From Pontibacter virosus (GTDB lineage Bacteria; Bacteroidota; Bacteroidia; Cytophagales; Hymenobacteraceae), in assembly GCF_003096355.1 (NCBI RefSeq), contig NZ_QEKI01000003.1, positions 248,001 through 312,000 on the forward strand: 64,000 nucleotides of DNA, given 5' to 3'. The notes beneath the pieces were generated by a model. The model did not search any database and was not told where the DNA came from. It saw only the letters and a program-made list of their open reading frames with translations. The translations under genes and the position numbers were made by a program. Every line of letters begins with the position of its first letter. The stretch's first letter is position 1. This document shows positions 34,111 to 42,705 of the stretch, in pieces.

Positions 34111-34208
34111 TTGTCATTCTGTAAAGAATCTTGGTTGAAGTAAAGGGGGCTTACCCCCGGGTGGTTAAGCCTATACTATTTGCTACCAGGATCCTTACAG
34201 GATGACAA
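34111..34208. repeat. Palindromic repeat TTGTCATTCTGTAAAGAATC...
   Basis: The left arm TTGTCATTCTGTAAAGAATC (34111 onward, to 34135) pairs with ACCAGGATCCTTACAGGATG (34185 onward, to 34208) with few mismatches. They flank a CCCCC/GGGGG stem near 34145-34160. A half copy lies at 30302-30324. This repeat form is common between genes of Bacteroidota in my recollection. The surrounding gap 34084-34290 holds no gene. Confidence 0.6.
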
Positions 34209-34230
34209 AAGAGGAGACTATGAAGCAAAA

Positions 34231-34275
34231 AAAAGGGATCCAAGCGACTTGTTAGCGACTCAATCCCATTTTTGC
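34231..34275. terminator. Probable bidirectional terminator between the aromatic operon and cysN
   Basis: GGGAT (34235-34239) and ATCCC (34263-34267) pair across a region with two direct AGCGACT copies. On the + strand the hairpin is followed by ATTTTT, and on the - strand by a run of T (complement of the A-run at 34227-34234). Confidence 0.55.
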
Positions 34276-34290
34276 ATTTGAGAAGGTATG

Positions 34291-35538
34291 TTACTTGATC
34301 AAGCCAACACCCACCGTCGAATTTGTCCCCTCGTCGATGAGGATGAAAGCACCATTTGCTCTGTTTTCAGCGAAAGAGTCGTAAAAGACTTCTTTTGCTG
34401 TTTTCAGCTGCACGTCGGCGATCTCGTTTAGCTTCAACTCGCTGACTGTACTGTCAGCACCAAGCGTCACTACTTCTATCAGGTTGGAGAGTGCGCTGAC
34501 TTTGGCTCTGGAAGTGTTGACCCCATGCTGCAGCAGGTATGTACTGCCGGCCCGGAGCGGCTTTTTGTCCATCCAGCAGATAGTGGCCTCCAACTGTCGG
34601 CTTTGCTGCGGCAACTGGCTAAGAGGCACGATCATGTCGCCCCGGCTGATGTCCACGTCGTCCTGCAGCATTACGTTTACAGACTCTTTGGCTTGCGCTG
34701 CCTCTATCTCACGGCCAAACTTCTCGATGCGGGCGATGGTGGTTTCCTGTCCGCTTGGCAGCACCACTACCCGTTCGCCCTTGCGCAACAGGCCGCTGGC
34801 TACCTTGCCTGCATAGGCTCTGTAGTCATGAAATTCCTCTGACTTAGGTCGCACCACGTACTGCACCGGAAAACGGCTCGGTTCCTCTGACAGGTGCTGC
34901 TCCAAAGGTATAGCCTCCAGCAAACTTAGCAGTGGCGCGTCGTTATACCAAGGCATATGTGCCGACTGATGCACCAGGTTTTCGCCGTAGAGCGAGGACA
35001 CAGGTATAAAGCTGATCTCCTGTCCCGGAAAACGCACCTTTTCGGCGAAGTCCATGAACGCGTTCTTTATTTCCTCGAATGTTGTCTGGTCGTAATCCAC
35101 CAGGTCCATCTTGTTCACGCACACCACCACATTCGGTATACGCAGCAGACAGGAGATGTAAAAGTGCCGGAAGGTCTGCTCTACAACACCGTTGCGGGCA
35201 TCTACCAAAATCATGGAAACATTGGCATTGGAAGCGCCCGTCACCATGTTGCGGGTATACTCAAAGTGCCCCGGCGTGTCGGCTATGATGAACTTTCGTT
35301 TGGGAGTAGAGAAGTAGATGTGCGCTACATCGATCGTTATACCCTGCTCGCGCTCTGCTATCAATCCGTCGGTGAGCAGCGACAGGTCCACGTAGTCGAG
35401 GCCTTTCTTTTTGCTGCTCGCCATGATGGCTTCCAGCTTATCGGTGGTGATCGAGTTGGTCTCGAAAAGGAGCCGGCCGATCAGGGTGCTTTTCCCATCG
35501 TCCACACTTCCTGCGGTTGCTATTTTTAGAACGTCCAT
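34291..35538 (-). CDS. cysN: Sulfate adenylyltransferase subunit 1 (GTPase)
   Basis: The 415-residue GTPase has the P-loop AGSVDDGKST (9-18), the G2/switch segment EREQGITIDVAHIYF, DTPGHFEYTRNM, and NKMD. Two beta-barrel domains of the EF-Tu type follow. CysN uses GTP to drive APS formation by CysD. The E. coli-type APS kinase (CysC) fusion is absent: length matches CysN alone. It is the last gene of a cysH-cysD-cysN operon on the reverse strand, separated from cysD by 3 bases. Confidence 0.95.
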   Translation of the reverse strand: MDVLKIATAGSVDDGKSTLIGRLLFETNSITTDKLEAIMASSKKKGLDYVDLSLLTDGLIAEREQGITIDVAHIYFSTPKRKFIIADTPGHFEYTRNMVTGASNANVSMILVDARNGVVEQTFRHFYISCLLRIPNVVVCVNKMDLVDYDQTTFEEIKNAFMDFAEKVRFPGQEISFIPVSSLYGENLVHQSAHMPWYNDAPLLSLLEAIPLEQHLSEEPSRFPVQYVVRPKSEEFHDYRAYAGKVASGLLRKGERVVVLPSGQETTIARIEKFGREIEAAQAKESVNVMLQDDVDISRGDMIVPLSQLPQQSRQLEATICWMDKKPLRAGSTYLLQHGVNTSRAKVSALSNLIEVVTLGADSTVSELKLNEIADVQLKTAKEVFYDSFAENRANGAFILIDEGTNSTVGVGLIK

Positions 35539-35541
35539 ACC

Positions 35542-36447
35542 TTAAAAATATCCTGCTTGCTTTCTTTTTTCCATGGCCGCCTCGGAACGCTTATCGTCTA
35601 TGCGGGCGCCTCTTTCGGATACTGTGGCGCTCAGTATTTCCGCGATGATGTCTTCTATCACAATGGCCGTAGACTCCACGGCGGCGGTGCAAGTCATATC
35701 ACCAACGGTTCGGAAGCGCACCATGCGGGTGCTCACGGGCTCGTCCTCCGAAACCATCATGAAGCTGGAGTAGGGAAGAATCTGTCCGTCGCGCTCAAAA
35801 GTCTCGCGCTCGTGCGAGTAGTAGATGCTGGGTATAGCCAGCTGTTCTTCCCGGATGTAATTCCACACATCCAGCTCCGTCCAGTTGCTGATCGGGAACA
35901 CGCGCACATTCTCGCCCAGACTGATTCTGCCGTTCAGCATATCGAACAGCTCCGGGCGCTGCTTCTTGGCGTCCCATTGGCCAAAGTCGTTTCTGACTGA
36001 GAAGATCCGTTCTTTGGCACGGGCTTTTTCTTCGTCCCGGCGGGCGCCGCCAATGCAGGCGTCGAAGCCAAACTCTTCGATGGCATCCAGCAATGTGACG
36101 GTTTGCAGCACGTTGCGGCTGGCGTATTTCCCGGTTTCTTCTACCACCTTCTGCTGGTCGATGCTGTCCTGCACGTAGCGCACGATCAGTTCCAGACCTA
36201 GCTCTTCTACCAGTTCATCCCTGAATCGGATGGTCTCTTCGAAATTGTGGCCCGTGTCGACGTGCAGCAGAGGGAAAGGAATTTTGGCCGGGTAGAAGGC
36301 TTTCTGAGCGAGCCTTACCAGCGTGATGGAGTCTTTTCCGCCGGAGAACAGGAGGACCGGTTTTTCAAACTGTGCGGCCACCTCCCGCAGGATGTAAATG
36401 GCCTCGTCTTCCAGTTCTCTGGGGAATGCCGTGTTGTGAGTAGCCAT
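35542..36447 (-). CDS. cysD: Sulfate adenylyltransferase subunit 2
   Basis: I start at the ATG at 36447 (MATHNTAFPRELEDEAIYI), giving 301 residues as usual; the longer upstream frame has no protein-like composition. The PP-loop SGGKDSITLVRLA and the GARRDEEKARAKERIFS segment are characteristic of CysD. It partners with CysN to make APS from sulfate and ATP. One base separates its ATG from the stop of cysH. Confidence 0.95.
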   Translation of the reverse strand: MATHNTAFPRELEDEAIYILREVAAQFEKPVLLFSGGKDSITLVRLAQKAFYPAKIPFPLLHVDTGHNFEETIRFRDELVEELGLELIVRYVQDSIDQQKVVEETGKYASRNVLQTVTLLDAIEEFGFDACIGGARRDEEKARAKERIFSVRNDFGQWDAKKQRPELFDMLNGRISLGENVRVFPISNWTELDVWNYIREEQLAIPSIYYSHERETFERDGQILPYSSFMMVSEDEPVSTRMVRFRTVGDMTCTAAVESTAIVIEDIIAEILSATVSERGARIDDKRSEAAMEKRKQAGYF

Positions 36448-36448
36448 A

Positions 36449-37171
36449 TTAATTTTTTTGGTTGAAATAATTTGCATGAAGTCCGCACTCTTTCTGGGTT
36501 TGTTCCCACCACCACCTGCCAGCACGCGGTTCTTCGCCTGGCTGTATGGCTCGTGTACAGGGGGCACAACCGATGCTGACAAATCCCTGGTCGTGCAGCT
36601 TGTTGTAAGGGACATCGTGCTCCTGCAGGTAGGTGATCATCTCGTCGAAAGACCAGTTGATGATCGGGTTGAATTTGATGACCTTGAAAGTCTCGTCCCA
36701 CTCCAGCAGGTTGAAACTGCTTCGGTTGGCACTTTGGCCTGATCGCAGTCCGGTTACCCAGACAGCCACCCCTTGCAGCGCTCTTGTCAGAGGAAGTACC
36801 TTGCGGACATGGCAGCAGGCTTTCCGGCTCTCAACTGAGTCGTAAAAACCGTTTATGCCATCGCTGGCGACGTAAGCCTCTACATCGCTGGCCTGTGGAA
36901 AGAAGGGCTCTATTTTGCTTTGATATTTTTGCTCTGTTTCACTCCAGAGGGTGTAGGTTTCCTGGAACAGTCGACCGGTGTCGAGCGAGAAAATCCTGAT
37001 GGGAAGCTTGCTGGAGAAGATGGCGTGTGTGATGACCTGGTCTTCCTGGCCTAGCGCTGTCGAGAAAGCGAGGCTGCCGGGGAATCGGTTTGCCATCCGG
37101 GCCAGTGCTTCGGAGAGCGACGAGTCCGCCAGTTCCTCAAGCAGGGACGGAATCTGATCTTTCAAGTTCAT
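36449..37171 (-). CDS. cysH: Phosphoadenylyl-sulfate / adenylyl-sulfate reductase
   Basis: The 240-residue protein (ATG at 37171, MNLKDQIP; upstream extension overlaps the DUF2061 gene) has AFSTALGQEDQVI, FSLDTGRLFQETY, CCHVRKVLPL, TGLRSGQSANRSS and a C-terminal GCAPCTRAIQPGEEPRAGRWWW. The Cys pairs CC and CxxC fit a [4Fe-4S] APS-reductase-type CysH, consistent with no CysC being present. Reduces the APS made by CysDN to sulfite. Confidence 0.92.
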   Translation of the reverse strand: MNLKDQIPSLLEELADSSLSEALARMANRFPGSLAFSTALGQEDQVITHAIFSSKLPIRIFSLDTGRLFQETYTLWSETEQKYQSKIEPFFPQASDVEAYVASDGINGFYDSVESRKACCHVRKVLPLTRALQGVAVWVTGLRSGQSANRSSFNLLEWDETFKVIKFNPIINWSFDEMITYLQEHDVPYNKLHDQGFVSIGCAPCTRAIQPGEEPRAGRWWWEQTQKECGLHANYFNQKN

Positions 37172-37427
37172 GGGCGTGGTTTTTAATGGTGAATCTTTCC
37201 CAGATTCGTTCGTGCACGTAGTAGAGCAGTATTTTGCTGAAAACCTCAATCGAACCGATCGAAAAAGCCATTTTCAGCTCGCCGGTGATGAAGTAAGAAA
37301 TGACGATGGTATCCAGGGTACCCAGGACGCGCCAGGAAAAAGCCTTGGCGACACTCTTGAATTTACTGTCCTTCTTGGGACCCTGCTTCCTGTTAAAAGT
37401 CTTTCGGAGATATTGGTCTAATAGCAT
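37137..37427 (-). CDS. DUF2061 membrane protein
   Basis: The 96-residue protein has FKSVAKAFSWRVLGTLDTIVISYFITG and AFSIGSIEVFSKILLYYVHERIWERF, the two-helix DUF2061 pattern. It is probably an inner-membrane protein. Its stop lies inside the cysH start region (35-base overlap), indicating cotranscription at the head of the cys operon. The function of DUF2061 is not known to me, though it is often found next to sulfate-assimilation genes in Bacteroidota. Confidence 0.85.
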   Translation of the reverse strand: MLLDQYLRKTFNRKQGPKKDSKFKSVAKAFSWRVLGTLDTIVISYFITGELKMAFSIGSIEVFSKILLYYVHERIWERFTIKNHAHELERSDSVPA

Positions 37428-37459
37428 AGCGCTGCTTTGAGCACTAAAACTACATAAAA

Positions 37460-37484
37460 CCTACAAACTAAGTAGGGTATTAGG
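37460..37484. promoter_or_regulatory. Candidate operator upstream of the cys operon
   Basis: The sequence CCTACAAACTAAGTAGG (37460-37476) is an inverted repeat (CCTAC/GTAGG), with a further TAGG at 37481-37484. It lies between the DUF2061 start and the Rrf2 gene. The Rrf2-family protein encoded upstream on the same strand is the natural candidate to bind it. On the reverse strand TTTTTTTTGACC, about 15 bases upstream of TAGTTTG, may give the promoter. Confidence 0.4.
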
Positions 37485-37511
37485 TCAAAAAAAATCTTAA
37501 ATTTTCTATGT

Positions 37512-37952
37512 CTAATATTTAAGAGGTTGTTTGTCAGTAGTTTTTGCAATTAGATCGGAGAGGGTTTTATTCTCTACAACTGCTAAAGTCTGATCCCTTA
37601 CCTGGCACATGATGATGTGCATGTTGCAAGTGGCCTCGTCAGCGCAGTCGGAGCATTTCTCATAATAGTTCAGGCTCACACAAGGGAGCCAGGCAATCGG
37701 GCCGTTAAGCAATCGGATGATTTTGGCCAGTGTAATTTCTTCTGGTTTTTTGATAAGGTAATAGCCCCCACCTTTGCCTTTTTTGCTGCCCAGTATACCT
37801 GCTTTTTTCAATTCAAGCAGGATGTTTTCGAGAAATTTATGCGAGATATTCTTACTCGATGCGATTTCCTGGATAAGCACAGCTCTCTTATCCTGGTTTT
37901 CGGCCAGATAGGTGAGGGCATGAAACGCATACTTTGTCTTCTTCGATAGCAT
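37512..37952 (-). CDS. Rrf2-family transcriptional regulator
   Basis: The 146-residue protein has the winged-helix N-terminus (YAFHALTYLAENQ...ISHKFLENILLELKKAGILGSKKGKGGGYYL) and a C-terminal Cys cluster (PCVSLNYYEKCSDCADEATC). The spacing C-x8-C-x2-C-x6-C is different from the three-Cys IscR set, but could hold an Fe-S cluster. The gene lies 85 bases upstream of the cys operon on the same strand. As in the CymR type of sulfur control, it probably regulates that operon. Confidence 0.85.
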   Translation of the reverse strand: MLSKKTKYAFHALTYLAENQDKRAVLIQEIASSKNISHKFLENILLELKKAGILGSKKGKGGGYYLIKKPEEITLAKIIRLLNGPIAWLPCVSLNYYEKCSDCADEATCNMHIIMCQVRDQTLAVVENKTLSDLIAKTTDKQPLKY

Positions 37953-38165
37953 GTACCGTACTTTTATAAAATGCCTGGAGCGATCTGTAGGTATAGATCA
38001 GGTTGTGTTACAAAATTAAGAAGTATTTCCACAAGGTGCTGTTTTAACAGGAGATAAAGTAAGGGACTATAAGAAGCTGTATTCCCTTTACGCTGGTGTA
38101 GCCTATACCTGTTATACTGCTGACTTAACACAACTCAATTCTCAGTTTCCGTAACAGGTATAGTA

Positions 38166-38843
38166 ATGTTTGGATTTCAGGATATACCGAAGTTTTTGCT
38201 GGCCTTCTTTCTTGTGCTGCCGGTAATTTCCTTTCTGCACGAGGCAGGCCATGTGTTTTTCGCCTGGTTGATGGGTGGCAAAAACATTAAAGTAACCGTT
38301 GGTACCGGCGATGTGATGTTTCGTGTAGGTATGCTGGAAGTACGGAAGTACTACTTCTGGTATGGCCTCTGTTCTTTTGATAACCTGAAGCGCAACCAGC
38401 GCTTCTCCAACATCCTCATCTTTTCGGGTGGCGTGCTCTTTAATGCGCTGTCAGCCTTTGTAGTGATGTACCTGGTGGAAGCTGGTGCCGTGGAGGCGGG
38501 CATGCTCACTTACCAGTTCACCTACTTCTCCATGTACTACATCTTCTTTGCACTGCTGCCAATGCCATATCCTGACGGTAACTACAGCGATGGCAAGTTC
38601 ATACTTGACCTGATCCGAAACCGACCTTTAGCTGAAAATGTCTACCGCATTAACTGGGAAGAGGAAAAAGGGCAGTGGCAGGTGCTGGATAACGACAAGA
38701 CTATAGTAGCTTCCTTCCACGAGGAGGAGGAAGCACTAGCCCGGGCACACGAACTAGCGCAAAGCAATCGCCCGAGCCGGCTGGTTAACACAAAAAATGG
38801 CAAAGAGGTTGAGGTTTTCAACTACCCCAGGGTACCTCTATAA
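38166..38843 (+). CDS. M50-like membrane metalloprotease with C-terminal soluble domain
   Basis: The 225-residue protein starts with a hydrophobic segment containing FLHEAGHVFFAWLMGG (His25, Glu26, His29: HExxH of site-2-type proteases) and continues with further hydrophobic helices up to about residue 140, containing LLPMPYPDGNYSDGK (M50-like NPDG variant, third zinc ligand). The last 75 residues (WQVLDNDKTIVASFHEEEEALARAHELA...KEVEVFNYPR) look like a DUF2188-type fold. A fused protease plus small sensing domain is therefore suggested, but the PDG variation makes activity uncertain. Monocistronic, preceded by the spacer with several GGTATAG-type words. Confidence 0.7.
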   Translation: MFGFQDIPKFLLAFFLVLPVISFLHEAGHVFFAWLMGGKNIKVTVGTGDVMFRVGMLEVRKYYFWYGLCSFDNLKRNQRFSNILIFSGGVLFNALSAFVVMYLVEAGAVEAGMLTYQFTYFSMYYIFFALLPMPYPDGNYSDGKFILDLIRNRPLAENVYRINWEEEKGQWQVLDNDKTIVASFHEEEEALARAHELAQSNRPSRLVNTKNGKEVEVFNYPRVPL

Positions 38844-38860
38844 ATACTATACTATACCTG

Positions 38861-39739
38861 TTACTTCCTGATTGCTTCTTCCGCATACACCAGCCACAAT
38901 GGCACATTAATGTCTGAGTTGTAAATTTCAGTTGGCACGCTTCCCAAGTTCAGCATAGGCAGCGGATTGTTGCCTCTGAGGCCCAGCACCAGCAGGTCGT
39001 GGCGGCCTTTCTCCAGTTGAAGGGCGATGCGCTCGCCTATGCTCTTGTTGGCCGCACGCACCAGGGTATAAGGCACCCCGGCAATTTCCTGGTGACGCTT
39101 CTGCAGGTCAGCGAATTTCCCCTTTACTACTTCCGTTGCTTTCCCAACAGCCTCCTCTTCCGATATGAGTGGGAAAAACTGTGTCGGGAGCCGGTATACG
39201 TGCATGATCTCCAGCTGCAGGCTTAATTGGTCCGCCAGCTCTTTGCTGAGACGGAGTGCGTGTACCGAGGTATCAGAAAAGTCAATCGGCACAAGGACTT
39301 TACGAATGTTGAAGCTGGCCGTTTCGGGAAAAACCAGCACGCTGCAGGGAAGTATGCGCAACAACTTTGTACCAAGGGCACCGGTACCTTTGTCGCTCAT
39401 TTTCTTTCCCAGAAGTGTCAGCTTTATCCCATATCGTTTCACCAAGTCAGCCAATATCACCTCGGTGTTGGGCTCCTCGCTTACCAGTATTTCGTAGTCG
39501 GTTGTATTGCCAAATTGTTCCGCAACTATGTCGGCGATGTTGCCTTCTACCTCTTTGCTCAGGTCCACATCCCCGATCATCTCCCGGAAGTCGTCGCCCA
39601 ACTCAGAGAGCCTGACGTTGTGCACGAAGTATACTTTCCGGACCTGCAGGCGCTCACAGAGGGAGCGGGAGAAGGCAACCAGTTTATCGTCTACGTCGCT
39701 CAGGTCGAGGCAGACCATCATGGCATCTATCGTGATCAT
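38861..39739 (-). CDS. Universal stress protein, two UspA domains
   Basis: The 292-residue protein carries two Usp folds in tandem. The first (1-~140) is degenerate. The second (about 145-290) has the FNIRKVLVPIDFSDTSVHALRLSKEL start and the C-terminal DLLVLGLRGNNPLPMLNLGSVP, close to the GxxGx9GS nucleotide-binding motif. It is the last gene of a porin-BCCT-Usp operon and its start overlaps the BCCT stop by 4 bases (ATGA). Cytoplasmic, and probably a stress-linked regulator of the transporter. Confidence 0.88.
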   Translation of the reverse strand: MITIDAMMVCLDLSDVDDKLVAFSRSLCERLQVRKVYFVHNVRLSELGDDFREMIGDVDLSKEVEGNIADIVAEQFGNTTDYEILVSEEPNTEVILADLVKRYGIKLTLLGKKMSDKGTGALGTKLLRILPCSVLVFPETASFNIRKVLVPIDFSDTSVHALRLSKELADQLSLQLEIMHVYRLPTQFFPLISEEEAVGKATEVVKGKFADLQKRHQEIAGVPYTLVRAANKSIGERIALQLEKGRHDLLVLGLRGNNPLPMLNLGSVPTEIYNSDINVPLWLVYAEEAIRK

Positions 39740-41403
39740 AGCGTGTCAGGGTTTGGTGATACTGAATTATCTTGTCTGGTCTCATTTGTTTTGGCGGCTT
39801 GTTTCTGCGAACGCCTGGCCAGCATTTCGGCCACCAGTTGTTGGTACGCCTTACGCTGCTGAGTCTTTCCGAGTCTTGTTTCTTCCTCGGCCTCCTCACT
39901 CAGGCCCCGGTATAGGCTGAAGCACATCAACAAAAGGATGATGGAAAAGGGCAGGCCCGTGATGATAACGGCTGTCTGAAGCGCCTGTAAGCCTCCGCCG
40001 ATCAAAAGTACCGCCGCGATAGCCCCACCTGCCAACGCCCAGAAAACGCGTATGCCAACCGGTGGGTTAAGTTTGCCGCCAGATGTAAGGCTAACCACTA
40101 CCAGCGAACCTGAGTCGGAGGAGGTGACAAAGAAGCCGGCTATAAGTATAATGCCTATCACGGAAAGGATCGTTGAGAAAGGCAGTTGCTCGAAGAACAC
40201 GAATAAAGCGGTAGATATGTCGGCTGCCACAGCCTCGGCTATGGTAGGGTCGCCGTTCAGAATTTCGCGCAGGGCAGTGCTGCCGAAGGCTGTCATCCAC
40301 AAGAAGCAAAGTAGCGAGGGGGCAATGAGTACGCCCAATATAAATTCCTTTATTGTTCTGCCTTTGGAGACCCGCGCTATGAAAATGCCTACAAACGGAG
40401 CCCAGGAAATCCACCACGCCCAGTAGAAGACTGTCCACGAACCTTGCCAGTTCCGGGTGGAATAGGCCTCATTCCAGAACGAGAGCTGCATGAAGTTGCC
40501 GATGTAAGAGCCGGTGTTCTGCACGTAGGAACCAAGTATAAATACAGTAGGCCCCAGCACCAGAACGGCGACTAGTATGAATAACGCAACCCGGATGTTC
40601 CACTCGCTCAGGATGCGCACTCCTTTATCTACCCCGGATACCACCGAAATGGTGGCAATACCGGTAATTACTGCAATAAGGATGATCTGGGTGGTGATAT
40701 TGTTCGCAACGGCAGGAAACACGTGGTTTAGCCCGGCAGCCACCTGTTGCACACCCAGCCCCAGCGAAGTTGCCAGACCGAAAAGCGTTGCGATCACAGC
40801 CAGAATATCGATCACATGCCCTACCACGCCATGGATGCGCTCTCCCAGGAATGGATAAAAGGCCGAGCGTACGGTGAGGGGTAGGTGTCGGTTGTAGGTA
40901 AAGTAAGCCAGCGCCAATGCTACCAGTGCATAAATGGCCCAGGCATGCAGCCCCCAATGCAGGAACGTGAAGTTCATGGCCTGCCGGGCAGCGGCAGGTG
41001 TGCCGGGCTCACCGAGGGGAGGCGTCTGGAAGTGATTGATTGGCTCGGCGATGCTCCAGAATAGCAGACCAATGCCCATACCGGCGCTGAACAGCATCGA
41101 AAACCAAGCCGAGGTAGTAAATTCCGGCTTGGCGTCCCTGCCACCCAATCTTATTTTACCAAACCGGCTGAAGGCCATGTACAGGCAGTACGCCACAAAG
41201 ATGTTGACACTGAGTATGAAGAGCCATCCCATGCTAGAGGTAATGGCTGCCTGGGTATCGCTGAAGAACTCCTCTGCGTCCTTTCTGAAAATAAGCACAA
41301 GGGCTATGCTTACCACCAGGAACACGATAGATGTCCAGAACACGGGTCCGTTTACGTCCAGTCCAAACGATTTCTTGGTACCATTACTTCCAACTTTACT
41401 CAT
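39736..41403 (-). CDS. BCCT family (betaine/carnitine/choline) transporter
   Basis: The 555-residue membrane protein has twelve or so hydrophobic helices and BCCT signatures: GMGIGLLFWSIAEPINHF, LHWGLHAWAIYALVALALAYF, the substrate-site WTVFYWAWWISWAPFVGIFIARVSKGRTIKEF and FVTSSDSGS. It imports quaternary ammonium osmolytes (glycine betaine or choline) with Na+ or H+. The upstream porin and downstream Usp suggest osmotic stress. The C-terminal tail, about 55 residues, is hydrophilic. Confidence 0.92.
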   Translation of the reverse strand: MSKVGSNGTKKSFGLDVNGPVFWTSIVFLVVSIALVLIFRKDAEEFFSDTQAAITSSMGWLFILSVNIFVAYCLYMAFSRFGKIRLGGRDAKPEFTTSAWFSMLFSAGMGIGLLFWSIAEPINHFQTPPLGEPGTPAAARQAMNFTFLHWGLHAWAIYALVALALAYFTYNRHLPLTVRSAFYPFLGERIHGVVGHVIDILAVIATLFGLATSLGLGVQQVAAGLNHVFPAVANNITTQIILIAVITGIATISVVSGVDKGVRILSEWNIRVALFILVAVLVLGPTVFILGSYVQNTGSYIGNFMQLSFWNEAYSTRNWQGSWTVFYWAWWISWAPFVGIFIARVSKGRTIKEFILGVLIAPSLLCFLWMTAFGSTALREILNGDPTIAEAVAADISTALFVFFEQLPFSTILSVIGIILIAGFFVTSSDSGSLVVVSLTSGGKLNPPVGIRVFWALAGGAIAAVLLIGGGLQALQTAVIITGLPFSIILLLMCFSLYRGLSEEAEEETRLGKTQQRKAYQQLVAEMLARRSQKQAAKTNETRQDNSVSPNPDTL

Positions 41404-41423
41404 GTATTCTATTTTTTTTAAGG

Positions 41424-42572
41424 TTAGAAATAGTATCCCATGTTAATGTTAAAGCGCATGTGCCATTTGGTATCACCTGGCGTGCCTGCGGCAAGGGCGT
41501 TCGTCCACTCGGGACCTAGCCAGGGGTGATTAAAGCCGAAAGCGGCATCAGAATAGATGTACATAGGACCAACAGTAAAGAGAGCGCCCATTACGTTCAT
41601 ATGTGCGTTTTCGTATCCGCTTATACGTTTATGGTAAAAGCCATAGTTGTTGTAAATGTCTATACTTTGTACGAGCCGGGTATTCAAAGGAATGTGGTAG
41701 GCAATACCTGCCGTATAGATTTCTCCTTTGTTGGCCACGTTATAGTTAGCGCCGTATGCGCCCATTTCTAAGAAGTGCGGATCAGTTCCGGAGGCATACT
41801 TTGGGTAAAATCGGTAGAGCATGGCCTGCAGTTTGATGTTCCAGGGACTTTGGTAGGGCTTGTGTTCGTAGTGGATGGCCCCGGCATAGCGGGTGCCGTT
41901 ACGCTCGGTGTCGAGGTTGTAGAGCAGTCCGCCCTGCAGCGAAAAGCCCAGTTCGTGAGCCAGGCTGTCACCAAGTCGGCGGATTACCTTAAAGTCGAGC
42001 TGGTTATTTTCTTTGTTACGCCCGGTAACATCGTAGGAATAGCGGTTGGGGCTAGGATCTGTGAGAGCAAATACAAACTCCTCTGCGCTTTTGTAATAAG
42101 CCGCCTGCCATTGCCAGCGGCCGGAGTCGTGTATGTACTTGACACCCATGTCGTGGTCATCCTCGAAACCGACGTAATAAGTGACGTTGAAGAACCAGTT
42201 GTTGGAATTGTATTGCTGGATACCGAAAGGCACCTGGTTCAGCCCGACCTGCAGCTGTGATCTATCATCGAAGTCGTACTGAAACCAGCCCTGCTTGAGA
42301 AAGGAGCCGCCAAAGGCTTGTGAGTAGTGCCGAAATTCGGCGTTTAGCTTGATGCCTTTATACTCGGCCTCGGCATTGATGCGGAACATATCAAAGCCGA
42401 AATCACCGCCCCGTTCCAACTGGTCCACTTTCCAGGTGGAGAGGTTATAGTTAAAACGCACGGCACCGCCCAGCTTCAGATAAGACTTCTCCTCAGGTTT
42501 CTCTTCCGGGTATTGTGCGTGACACACCGTACTGAACAGGAGGAGAACGGAGAGAAAGAATATTGTCTGCAT
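41424..42572 (-). CDS. Outer membrane porin-like beta-barrel
   Basis: The 382-residue product has a signal peptide (LLLFSTVCHAQ). Alternating beta-strand patterns (LKLGGAVRFNYNLSTW, FRINAEAEYKGIKLNAEFRHY, LQVGLNQVPFGIQQY) end with MRFNINMGYYF, a terminal-aromatic barrel end. It resembles phosphate-selective (OprO/P)-like or porins in Bacteroidota. It lies 20 bases upstream of the BCCT gene and is thus probably the outer-membrane pore of that uptake operon. Confidence 0.8.
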   Translation of the reverse strand: MQTIFFLSVLLLFSTVCHAQYPEEKPEEKSYLKLGGAVRFNYNLSTWKVDQLERGGDFGFDMFRINAEAEYKGIKLNAEFRHYSQAFGGSFLKQGWFQYDFDDRSQLQVGLNQVPFGIQQYNSNNWFFNVTYYVGFEDDHDMGVKYIHDSGRWQWQAAYYKSAEEFVFALTDPSPNRYSYDVTGRNKENNQLDFKVIRRLGDSLAHELGFSLQGGLLYNLDTERNGTRYAGAIHYEHKPYQSPWNIKLQAMLYRFYPKYASGTDPHFLEMGAYGANYNVANKGEIYTAGIAYHIPLNTRLVQSIDIYNNYGFYHKRISGYENAHMNVMGALFTVGPMYIYSDAAFGFNHPWLGPEWTNALAAGTPGDTKWHMRFNINMGYYF

Positions 42573-42705
42573 AGGCGTCGCACCGGGAATCTAATCAATC
42601 CTTCTTGTTGGACGGCTGCAAAGCGGAAATGTTACTTATGCCAGGGAAAGTTCACATTGTCAGATTGTTGAGGTACGGCATAATGTGGTGCTAGTATGCG
42701 TTTGG

